Origin: Serilophus lunatus
Lineage: Eukaryota; Chordata; Aves; Passeriformes; Eurylaimidae
Assembly: GCA_013399895.1 (NCBI GenBank)
Contig: VXBA01003773.1
Location: 412,102 to 476,101, forward strand
Length of the DNA: 64,000 bases
Direction of reading: 5' to 3'
The notes below the pieces were generated by a model that was not told the DNA's origin, did not search any database, and was given only the letters and a program-made list of their open reading frames with translations. Numbering within the stretch: the first letter of the stretch is position 1; each line of letters begins with the position of its first letter. Below, piece after piece: positions 42,501 through 54,500 of the stretch. The position numbers and the translations under genes were made by a program.

Positions 42501-45500
42501 CCAATGTGATATCCTCCACAAGTGCCCCAAATCTCAGTGACTCCTCATCCTCATCTTCATCCTCTCCAGGACAGACCCCGCAGAGCCCAAGCTTGCTGTC
42601 CAAGAGGAAAAAGGTGAAAATGAAGCGGGAGAAGACATCGTCCTCAGGGAAAAGGGCTTCGTCCAGGGCAGCCGAGACGGACGCCGCGCTCCTCAGCATC
42701 GGGGGCAGCAAACCCGAGGACATGCTGTGGTTCCACAGGGCCCTGACCCTGCTCATCATACTCAGACACCTGACCAGGAAGGATCCCCAGGGGCTGGGGG
42801 TGACCAACGACGCCGTGGCCGATGCCTGCCAGGCTCTGGTGGGTCCCACTGCCCACAGCCGCCTGCTGGTCATCTCTGGCATCCCCACCCACCTGGAGGA
42901 GCCCACTGTCAGGAATGCCATCAGGAAGGCCTGCAATGCCCACGGGGGAGTCTTCAAAGATGAGATCTACATCCCTCTGCAGGAGGAGGATCCTAAAAAA
43001 ATCAAGGACAAAGCGGAAGGGGGCGAGTGCAGAACTGAGCTGGAGAAACCGACGGTTTCCAGCAGCGCAGACAGTCTGGACATCAGCAGCTCCAGCAGTG
43101 TCACCCCTGCCATGAGCGTCAGTGCCTCAGCATCCACCAGCCAGGCTTCCCTCTGCAGCTCCCAGGGCATATCCCGCACTGTCAGCGACATCTCTGTGGA
43201 CCAGTTCCAAGCAGGGCTGGAGCTAGCCATCCCACCAGGATTGCTGGAGCAGCCACACGTTGTTTCCAGCCAGGAAAGTTTGGATCTCTCCCACTGCAGC
43301 ACTGGAAGCCTGGGCAGCCTGGGCAGCCTCGGGGAGCCCCTGGACAACGTGGAGACGGCGTCAGTGTCGGACGTGGGGTCCATGTACACCGTCACCTCCC
43401 TGGACAACCAGCCCCTGCTGGCACGGCCCATCAAGGGCTTTGCTGTGGTGGAGGTAATGCCTTCCCACAGGAGAGGGGTCAGGGTGCTCTGGGAGAGGGA
43501 GCTCTCACTCTGGGAACTGGTTTCTGGGTGCAGGATAAATGTCTGTCACGGAGCACATGAGACCAGGGACGCTGGGAGTTCTCAGCTTGGACAGGATGGC
43601 TGAGGAACGTGGAATTTCCTTCTCCACTGACTTTCTCTCCACCATCCACAGTGTTGGAAACAATCCCTGTCTCAGAGGGGATGTGGTAGTGGAGTTACCA
43701 AGCACTAGTTTTAGGGAAGGAAGGAAGAACTCCTGCATGTTGTAGAGCTTGTTGTCACAAGGTGTTGCAGAAGCCAAGAGCATAAATTAATTCCAAAGGG
43801 ATTATGTTCCTGGAGGTTATGCAAATTGGTGGCTGTTAAGCACAGCAGCCAATGCAGCTTTCAACTCAGGAAATCTTTAAACTGCTTATTTCAGGAGGCT
43901 GGGAGAATATTAAAGGGAAAGATTTATTTTATTCATTTCCTTTCATGTCAAAGATTTGCTACTGGCCATTGCCGAGATGAATTTAGAGATTGGTGCCCTT
44001 TTGATTTGACCCACAAGTCAATTATTTAATGTTTAATGGCCACATTTGCACATAATTTGAACCATTTATGGATTTTCTAGAAAGCTGCTTTAGGAGAGAT
44101 GATAAATTTTGTTGATGTCTGGCTCCAAATGAATTTTTTTAAAAGCATTGTGGGTGGTTGCCTTCAATGCCGGATCACTCCAGGGGTTCAGAAACCTTCT
44201 CTGTCCTTCCACCAATTCCATGCTGCAGATTTATCAGGAGCTTCCAAAAGCACAGCCATTCCTGACAGCCTGGGAATGCAGGGATGTTTGTGTATGGTCT
44301 GGGATTGTATCAGTTTCCCTTTTAGAGGAAAATCAGCCTGTTCAGATGGAAACTGCAGTTGCTATTCTTGAGCTGTTAATTGACATGAAGTTGAAATAAC
44401 TCATTAAGTGTGAAGAGAAAATTGTCAGAGTGTTCACATGGAAACCACTCCGAGTCTGGAGCTGCTCTGGGGGTGCTGTACAGTGGTTATTTTGGGAATT
44501 TGAGGAAGTTACTGTTCCTCTTCCCAGTCTGTGCAGCTGAGGCTTCAAGGCCTGTGCTAACTGAGATTTTTCTGAGTGGAGAATTGAAGGAAGAAGAGCA
44601 GAGTTAGAAATAATGATAAGTCACCTGTCTGACACCATCAGCTGCTTCATGTTTCCAAGGGTTGTCTCCAGACTAAGACATGGAATAGCTGTTTCCGGCT
44701 GTGCCTGAGGAACTCCCAGCACAGGGATTTCAGTAGCAGATGATCTTAGGTGGCTTTTGAGGCTGAACCTGAATTTTGGTATCAAATTATTGCTGTAGAA
44801 GCCTTAGAAGAGATGCAGCATTGATGGTCTCTGTGGGGAGGGGAGAAAGCTTAGAACCCAAAGCCATATAAATGGAGGTTAATTTGTGTGCTCAGAATTC
44901 CTGGTGACTGATTTCATTGTTTGGACAGATAAGATCCAAAGCCAAAATAGAGAAAATCCGAGCCAGCCTGTTCAACAGCAGTGACCTCATCGGCCTGTCC
45001 AGCCTGGATGGGGAAGATGAGCTGATGGAGATGTCAACTGAGGAGATTTTAACTGTGTCTACTGTAAACCAGAGTTTATTTGACACCCAAGGGAGCCCAG
45101 CACTAGAAGATTATTTCAATGATAAGTCAATAAAAGGTATGTGGTTTCATAGGGGCAAATGCCTCACTTGTATTCAGCATTTTTTGGGACATGCAGGGCT
45201 CAGGTTCTTCTTGGCTCAGTGTCACTAACTGAGGGGTGACAGGAATTCTGAAGCAAGTTCTTCCCTCCAGCAGTTATTTCCAATCAGAATGTGGCTCAGC
45301 TGTCCTCACAGCAAGTCAAATAATAAATTAAAATAAATAGACAACAAAACCCCTCAAAAAAACTACTCATCAACCCCAAAAACTACTGATTGAGTTGTTT
45401 AGGGACTTTGAGGAAATAATCACTGTGATAATTTATTACTGTTTGGCACAGCAGAATTTAAGGCAGCAACTGCTCAAGTGGAACAAGCAGTAATTTATAT

Positions 45501-48500
45501 TCTCTACCAGCAAGAAAGTTGTACAGACCCTAAAACAGCTGGAACAGGCCAGAATTCTGAATCAGGGGAAGGAAATACTTGGAGGAAGTTCAGTTGCCTG
45601 CTAGTTCAATTGTTGAGTGTTGGTGTCTGTCTTCACCACATCGTTCTTATTCTGGCATCATAAATAATCCACTTCTTTCATTCCCACTACAGTCACTCTA
45701 ATACCAGTTACAGTGTGTGGCCAAAACAGGAGAAGGCTTTCAGTTTTCTGCCATAAATGGGGTGCAGAAGGGACAGGTTTTCCACTACAAAAGTGTTTTT
45801 TCCACTACGAAAGTGGGGGTTTTTCACTACAAAGCTAATTTTTTTTCACTACAAAGGCAATTTTCTATCTCAAAACAAATGCCATGTGATAAAATATTTT
45901 ATCTGAATGCTAAATATATATTCACATTTGAAATTCTGATCAGTTTTGATGGTATTTTGTCCCATGTTGCTGGTTTTTCCTGATTAGGTGAGAAGTTGGT
46001 GCCGGGTGCTCGGGAAGTCCTCACTGAAATATTTAAAAGCTGTGTCCATTCTGAGCAAATGCTGAGCCTGACCCCAGCCAAGCCCATCAAGGTTGCTGAC
46101 ATTTACCTCAGCAAAGAGCAGATCAATTCCCAAACTCCTGGGAATCTCCTCCACATCTTCTTCACCAACGTCCGCCCGCCCAAGAAGGTGCTGGAGGACC
46201 AGCTCACGCAGGTAGTGCTTGGAAAACTCTTCCCACCCTCTTTCTGTATTCCCTGGGAGGCACTGGGTAATCATTCCCTTTCTGTGTTGGAAGATTTTAA
46301 GGAAATATGGGGTTCCCAAGCCCAAATTTGACAAGAGCAAGTACAACAAGGCGGGCAAGGAGCAGCACCCAGTGAAGGTGGTGAGCACCAAGCGCCCGGT
46401 CACCAAACCCCCTGCCAAGGAGAAGTCCATGCTCAACAGTGTCAGGTGAGTGTCTGCAGCCTTTGGGAACTTGTGCAGTGCTGGATTTCTCTGTAGAAAT
46501 CCAGAGTTTTGTCCCCCACCCCCTCTCTGGTTTGCCATGTGTTGGTTGGAAGAGGGAAGTGGGACTTTGAGGTTGTAAAAGGCCTTCAAGGAATGTTTTG
46601 GGTTCTTGAAGCCTTGAGTCAAGGCCAGGTTGGAGCAGCCTGGTCTGGTGGAAGGTGTCCCTGCCTTTTGTAGGGGCTAGGACTGGATGAGCTTTAAGGT
46701 CCTTCCAACCCAACCCATTCTGGGATTCTGTGAACAGATGAAAGAAAACTTTGATTCCAATATTCACTTTGTCCCTCAGCCGAACAGCCTTAAGTGAAAA
46801 GAAACCTACTGTGAAGCCAAAATCTCCTGAGAAGAGCAAACCTGAAGAGAAGGACCCTGAAAAGTCTCCCACAAAGAAACAGGAAGGTAGGAGCTGGAGA
46901 GAATTTGTTACAGTTTTACATCATAGAAAAGAAATAACATTTTTTATTGCCATGTTTGTCATGATAAATTTGGTTTTATTTTTTTTAACAAAGTTTATTT
47001 TTTCAAATAGTGATTTTAGGAAATTATGGGCATGAACCAGTTGGTTGTAATGGTATTTCTCAATTTATGTTGGAAAATTCTTAAGTGACAAGAGGAAAAT
47101 TGAATGAAAGAGGAGCTTCAGATACCTCCTAAGTGAATCCATGGAGGAGACAGCACAGCTCTGCCATGACAGGGGTTATGCTTGGAATTTTTCTCCAGTC
47201 AGGTGAAGGAGTGAATAGAGATGAGTTTGGATTCTGCTCTTCCCTGTAGGAAGTGCCAGGTTAGTTCATAAAAAGGGAATTTGAGCATTCAGCCAAGTGT
47301 AGCTCCTTGATACCTGGTTAGATGGAGTTATTTCAGAGGGGAGTGAGGAATTTGTGTCCTTGAGAGGAGGGAACCAGTGCCATTGACTGAGGGCCAGGTT
47401 GGACGTGGCAGTGTGCTGGTTGGAACTACCCTGGAAACGATCCACAGTGAGATGGGAGAGCCAGGACAAAGCTGGGAGGCACCTCCTTGTCCTGGGTGGG
47501 CTGTGAACTTGGGAGCAGGTCATTAATTCCCTGCTGGTTGTGTCTCTGCTGTCAGTTCCTGAGGAGAAGTACCTGACCCTGGAGGGGTTTCACAGGTTCG
47601 TGGTGGATCGCTCCAAGCAGGACATCCGCAGTGTGTGGAGAGCCATCCTCTCCTGCGGCTACGACCTGCACTTTGAAAGGTAAACTCTGCACATCTTCTT
47701 CTAAAGGTGGTTGAAAAAACCCTGGATCCAAAGCTCCAAGTAGCTTTAACGCTCTAAATTTCCATCCATGGCTGCAAGGCCTGTAGAGAAAGTTGGTTAT
47801 TTTCTCAAAAGAGGGTTTGAAAGGTCTTCTGTGCTGTCCAAATGCAGGTTCCTAACTTCTTGTAGCAGAGGCAACAAAAGCAGGTGCCACAATGTCCTTT
47901 ATGGCTTCCAAACTGCATAATAAATTCTCCTGATGAGAACTGTAGCTCCAGCTGTCTCTGGTTTCTTTCCACAACCAGTGCACTGGGTAATTGTTTAACT
48001 GGCAGGTTCCTAGTGGGTCAGAAATGTTGTAGAAGAGAGAACAGTTCATTTCTTCTTAATCTTGTACAGGAAGAAAGTCCCTTATATGAATTCTCCTTAT
48101 CTCCCTGTGTCAGGCCACAAGCTAATTGCCACATCTCCTCCCTCCATATCTCCTTCAGAGGAGATAGAGCACTAAGTGAGCTTAATAGGTGGCTCCTTTT
48201 TTCCTAATTATTTAATCACAGTGAAGAAAAAAATGGATGATAAATCAGTTCTTGCTTTCAGCTGGAATTTTTGTAAGGAAACAGCTCTGCTTAAGAAAAG
48301 GGGAGAGAAGAGCACAGCACCAGCAGCTCCTACAACACATGTGGTGGTACAAATGCTCTTGGTGAGCAGTTTTGAGCTCTGGTTTTCCTGCTCTTCCTCC
48401 AGGTGTGCCTGCATCGATGCCAGACATGCCCAGAAAGCGTCCCGTAAGTGGAGCCTGGAGATGGATGTGGCCCTTGTCCAGTACATCAACAGGCTGTGCC

Positions 48501-51500
48501 GTCACCTGGCCATCACCCCGGCCCGGCTCCACCCCCACGAGGTGTATCTGGACCCAGCTGATGCTGCAGATCCCAGGATTTCCTGTCTTCTGAGTATGTA
48601 GGGCTTGTTTGTAGAGGCTTTTCCCAGTACAAGAGCTGGGAGTGCTCCCGAAGGACCCGGCTGTCCTTGGGTGGAGAGGATGTTCCTTTGGAGTTTGGAG
48701 CCTTGGTGGGATGAGGGGACACTGAGGCTGGGTCTGCTCTCCTTGGGTGTGCTTGGGCTGTTAGGAATGTGCTGCACCTGCTCTCTGCTCTACAAGCTGA
48801 ATTCCTAGATCAGGCTGGAGCAGGAAATACCTGGTGAGTTTGGCTGGATGGATTTCCATTCTGGACTAGGCAGACTTTCATCACTTAAATCCTGTTCTAA
48901 GCACCAAGTCCCTTTAAAAGGGGCTCCACATAATGCAAATTCAGGGATGAAAGATCCTGCACTTGAACATCAAAGTGTCCAGATCCAAGAAGCAACATCA
49001 CAGATCAAGGCTAGTTTTGCCCCCTCAGTGCAGGGACCAGAGAGGCTGCTTTAGAAGGAGCTTGGAAGTAGGTGTGGAGTGTCTTTCCCCCCCTGACTGG
49101 CTGTCCCCCACCCCAGGTGTCCCCGTGGAGAGCCTGCGCCTGCGCTTTGCTCTGCTCCAGTCCCTCAACACGACCCTGGAGACGTTTTTCCTGCCGCTGG
49201 TGGAGCTGCGGCAGACGGAGATGTACGGGAACAGCATCGCTGCCCTGCTGCAGGAGGCCAAAGGTGCTGGGCTGGGGGGAGTTACACACACCCAGGGCAG
49301 CTTTTCTTCATCTGGGTTTGAGTTTTTAAGGAGAGCAGGGAGATCTTGCAGTTAACTTGTTCCACACTGTGCACCTCGACCCGTCTTCTGTGTCTGTCTT
49401 CAGATATTCCTTTATCTTGGGAGTATCCCTAAATTAAAATCCTTACCAACAAGCAGCACATCAGGTGAAAGTCCCAGGACTTGGTCACTGAAGTTGTAGA
49501 ATTAGTGAGATCAAGAGAATGCTTATTGTACATCAGCATTTCAAGTAGTTTTTATAGCCTTGATTAGACAACAAACAGACAAAGATTTGGGTCATTGCAC
49601 TAAATTTGTCTTCTGAAGATGATACAGAATTCACCAGAGGTGTCAGTGTAATTAAGGAGGTTTTTATATTGGCCCAGCTGGATGAAAACCTTGAAAACCA
49701 GCATGAGGATGTGAGGAATGTTCTGGGGTTTCTCTTTATGGAGATATTAGATAAATTTTTGAGGCAGTGTCACAGCACTGGTTTTTTATCATATTTTCTT
49801 GCCTGTAGCTCTACTGTCAAAACATCTCAGATTTCTCAAAACTATCTGCAAAATGTTTCTATTTACAGAGATTGTGGTGGAGTTGCTGGGATCTATTTCT
49901 AGAGCATTGGAATTGTGTTCCTCAGTGTTCTGTCCCAGTGCACTTATTCCAGAAAGCATGAGTAACAAGTAGACCAGGTTGGACAGGGCTTGGAGCAACC
50001 TGGGCTGGTGGAAGGTGTCCTTGCCCGTGGCAGGGGGTGGAACTGGGTGATCTTGAAGGTCCTTCCAACCCAAACCAATCTGGAATCCTATGACATACTC
50101 TTTTAAAGAGTTGTGGATTAGCCACTAATGAAGGGGAAGTGATCGTTCTGCCCTTGTCCATTGGAGAATTTCACACAAGAAGGTTGTAGAAGGATAAATG
50201 AACTGCCCTGAAATGGTTTTGTTTATTCAGGTTTAATCTTTTACGACACAAAAGTCACTGTCATGAACAGAGTGCTCAATGCCACTGTGCAAAGAACTGC
50301 CGACCACGCCGCCCCAGAGATCACTCTGGATCCCCTGGAAATCGTGGGAGGTACGGGGAGCACAGATCCTTCTCAAACCCCACCCCAAGTCAGCCCTGCT
50401 TCCCCTGAGCTCTGGTGCTGGGGTGGCACAAAGCCCTGGGACCCTGGGGGTTTATTTTCCCTGTGTGTTTCCACAGGGGAGATCCGTTCCTCGGAGAATT
50501 CCTACTTCTGCCAGGCAGCTCGGCAGCTGGGCTGTGTGCCCTCCTCCCAGCTCTGTGTCAAACTGGCCAGTGGGGGGGACCCCACCTACGCCTTCAACAT
50601 CCGCTTCACCGGCGAGGAGGTCCATGGCACCAGTGAGTCCCAGGGACAGCCCAGCTTTCCACTGGAATGTGCTCCTGTCACCCCCTTCGTGGGGTTTGGG
50701 GTCCTGCACGTGGAAAGAGTTGGAATCCCCTTCTGCATTTGGCTCTTTGTGGATTCTTGTGTGCACAGGGAAATAAGAAATGGCATCTCTGTCCCAAAGT
50801 GAGAGCCTGCTCCCACTGATGTGCAGGGCAGTCTGATCCCAGGAAATCCCAAGGAATTTGTGATGAAAATGAGTGATTTGACATTTTCCTCAGCCCTCTC
50901 GTGGCAGAGAGGCTGATGTGGGGGTTCTTTGTTTATTTGGAGCGCACGTGGATGTTTTTCTCTAAACAATGTAGGATGTTTTCTTGCTTACTAGTCAGAT
51001 CCCTGGTTTCTGTCACTCCTTTTTCCTCACTATTTCTGTGCCTTATCCCTCCACTCGCAGATGCAGCCAAGCTGAAGTCAAAACAGATTTCATCCTTCTT
51101 CCTAAAGCTTCAGTCTTCTTCATTTTACCCAAATTCACATTAGTCCAGTGTCTCTGGAGGCAAGGCAGCACTCAGGAATTCAGCAAGAAACAAAGGCCTC
51201 TTTTCATTGTTTTCCTTATGTCCTTTCCAGGTGGATCTTTCCGTCACTTCCTTTGGCAAGTGTGCAAAGAGCTGCAGAGCTCCTCCCTCTCCCTGCTCCT
51301 GCTGTGCCCCAGCTCTGCTGTCAATAAGAACAAGGTGTGAGATCTCAGGGCCAAAAATGAGGTGGTTTTGTGGTTTTGGGTTTGAACAGGAGTGGAACAT
51401 GTTTGAGTAGAGGGACAGAGAGAGGCAGGTTCCACAACCCAAGGAAGCTGGGAATACCTGTTGGGGAATCCCTGTTACACCTCACTTGGTGCAGCAGGTA

Positions 51501-54500
51501 CTTGGAGAAGGAGCCAAGTCATTAAATTGTAGCAGAATTGAGAGTCCTGGTCAGAGTTCAGAGGGGATGGGGTTCAGTGGTTTGGTTCACCAGGAAGGTC
51601 AGTCACATTCCCGGCAGAGTAAGATGCTCCCCCCATGCTACTTAGTGCATATTTGGTGTCTTACTTTGTGCAGTGCGTGTTCTGTAGAAACAAGATAAAG
51701 CCAAAGAATTCTCAGTAGCTGAGGTATCATTCCTTCTTGGGAATATTCACCAGGTAGGAAACAGGTCATTCCCTCAGCCTAAAACCAGCTTCATAGCAAA
51801 CCTGGCTCTGCAAAGCCAGGCTGTATTCCAGAAACATCCCACAACTAAAAGACTGAAGTATCAAAATACACAACTGTGGTGTTGATTTGATCATGGAGTG
51901 ATAGTGAAGGGATGTGGTATCAGGGTGTAAATTCCAGACTCCTTCCCATGCTCAGCAGATCCTTCCGCAGCCAACAAACATTTATTCCCCAGCCCATTAC
52001 CTCGTGGCTTCTCAGGGCTTTCAGTTGTTGACTCCTGCTCTGTGTTCCCTGTTTTTTCCAAAGGGGAAGTACATCCTGACTCCCAGCCCCATCACCTACG
52101 CCGAGGAGCAGCTGTTCCATTTCTTTGGGCAGCTCTTGGGAATTGCCATCCGAGCAGATGTTCCTCTGCCCCTGGACCTCCTGCCCTCCTTCTGGAAGAC
52201 CCTGGTGGGAGAGCCCCTGGATCCTGATGTGGATCTGCAGGAAGCTGACATCCTCACCTACAACTATGTCAAAAAATTTGAAAATGTAAGTCCCATTTTT
52301 CCTCTTCCCTCCTTTCTTCTCAGGATTCCCCTGGCATGTTGCTCCAGCAGCAAGGAACTGCTGCCTGCCCTCAGTGGTGGTGGCTCCATGCTGCCAGGTG
52401 GTTTTCATGGGAGCATGGTCAGGAAGTGTTGGATTGTAGGATTTTACATCTTGTAACCTTGGAGAAGCTTCCCAGCCTCCCCTGCTTCCAGCACAGTGGA
52501 ATTAAGGCTGCTGCAGTGTTTCCTGGGATGTGGAACTGCTAAGCCAGACCAAAGCAATTCCTGGATCCCACTGTCACAGTGAATTGTCTGTTGTGGTGAC
52601 CCCTGGGATGAGTCACCATGTCCTTGTTCCCTGACAGATAAATGATGAGACAGAACTGGAAGCTCTTTGTGCAGAAATTGCTTCTCAACATCTGGCCATG
52701 GAGAGTCCAGACTGTCCCAACAAACCCTGCTGCAAGTTCACCTACCTGACCATGACAGGGGATGAGGTGGAGCTGTGTCCCAGAGGGAGGCACATCCCTG
52801 TGGGGTAAGGAACACTCCTGGGCAGGACTTGGCACTTTTGTGGCAAAGAACCACCTCTGGGATGGTTTCCGAAGCACCATGTTCTCCAGAGGTGCTCTTG
52901 GAACAAGCTGAGGGCTGGAGTGATCTGGGGGAGCTTTGTGGAAGGTTGGCAGGAACTTGGAATCACTGGTGCTGTTTGGTCCTGTGAGGAACAGTGAGGT
53001 GAGGAGAAGGGCTGGAATCAGCTCCAGGGAACACCCACAGGCAGTGTGGAAGCAGAGGAGGAAGCTGAGGAGAGTGGAATTAAACTGGGAAGCATTGGAA
53101 TGCAAAGAGCTTATTCCTCACTCTGAATTGCTTAAAAGTGGGATCTCTCCATAAAATCCTTCTGTACATAACAGTGTGGGTTGGGGCACAAGGGCTTCTG
53201 CAGGAGCTCCTTCCTCACCCCGATCTGTGCCCCTGCAGGTGGGAGAACAAGGACGTGTATGCGGCCGCCATCCGGAGCCTGCGGCTGCGGGAGCTGCAGA
53301 GCCCCGAGTGCATGACTGCAGTGAGGGCTGGGCTGGGCTCCATCATCCCCCTGCAGCTCCTCACCACACTCACCCCCCTCGAGATGGAGCTCAGGACCTG
53401 TGGCCTTCCCTACATCAACCTGGAATTCCTCAAGGTGGGAAGAACGGCACAAACTCCCCCGCTGACACGGAAAGGAGGATCCTCCCGGTGTTGGGTGGAT
53501 TGTTCTGCTTGGGGTGCAGCCAGGACACTCTCAGGGAACTCTGGGCTGTGCTTGGACACCCCTCTTTATCCCCAAAGAAGATTTTTAAGGTTTCACTGGC
53601 TTCAGAAATAACAGGAGTGGGGCTTGTCCCAGATAGATTTAAAATTTGACGTTAAAAAGCAAATTCCTTATTTCTATCTCCATTTGATTGATTTGTATTT
53701 CTTTAAAGTGTAGTGGGCAAGATTCCCAGAGGGAGAGAGGCAGGCAGCCATGGACATGTGCTTTCTCCTCCCTCAGGCACACACCATGTACCAGGTGGGA
53801 CTGATGGAAACGGATCAGCACATCGAGTTCTTCTGGAGTGCCCTGGAGATGTTCACCCAGGAGGAGCTCTGCAAGTTCATCAAGTTTGCCTGTAACCAGG
53901 AGAGGATCCCCTTCACCTGCCCCTGCAAGGACGGGGGCCCCGACACCGCCCACGTCCCCCCATATCCCATGAAAATCGCCCCCCCCGACGGTGCTGCAGG
54001 TACAGGGAGGGCCTGGGGTATCCCGTCTCCAAAGGTTCCTCTCGTGGCACAGTTCCAGCTTTCAGTCCCCCTTTATGTAATTCAAGCTCATATTTAATGC
54101 AAAGTGACAAGAGAGTTGGGGAGGAATTTGTTTTTAAACTGTGCAAAAATAGGATTTAATTAAATTTGAACTATGGTTCAAGTGGAAGTTGTCCGTGGCA
54201 GGAGGGTGGAACTGGATGAGCTTTAAGGTCTTTCCCAAACCAAACCATTCTGGGATTCAATGATACTTAAAACTTTGCCTTCTAGAGACACCGAGAGACT
54301 TTAACATTTGTTCTTGTGCTTTGGGAAAAACATGCAATTGGGAAAACATGCACCTGAGGCCTGGAGAGGCACAGGAACACTTAAGATTCAAAAGATCCAC
54401 ACCAGGCAGGGATTTGATTTTGATGCCCCCACTAAGGGGTGTGGGAGAGGAACAGCTTTGGGACAACGAGGAGAAAAGTGTTGAGTGTCTTGCATCCCTT

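Larger units (their letters stand above)
10828..53776 (+). other. remaining HECTD4 introns over 300 bases
   Basis: Apart from items listed separately, I see nothing in the introns at 10828-11189, 13752-14228, 14335-14904, 18695-19410, 21801-22463, 22628-22981 (one A-rich run), 23957-24286, 24463-24891, 26712-27131, 28456-29279, 29362-29940, 30144-30681, 30818-31508, 32102-32517, 33218-34027, 36138-36529, 36951-37531, 38242-38797, 41318-41670, 46887-47555, 47680-48402, 48594-49116, 50633-51230, 51335-52063, 52286-52637, 52805-53238 and 53435-53776. Confidence 0.55.

Noticed and set aside
42340..42957. Antisense open frame of about 205 codons opposite exon 60
   Set aside because: It mirrors the GC-rich codons of a well supported + strand exon, has no recognisable motif and no splice logic.
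43454..43603. Continuation of the exon 60 open frame past its donor
   Set aside because: GAG|GTAATG joins exon 61 (IRSKAKIEK) as in the family; the extension has no similarity.
46297..46872. Antisense open frame of about 190 codons over exons 63-64
   Set aside because: Crosses two real + strand exons and a CR1 piece, and shows no domain.
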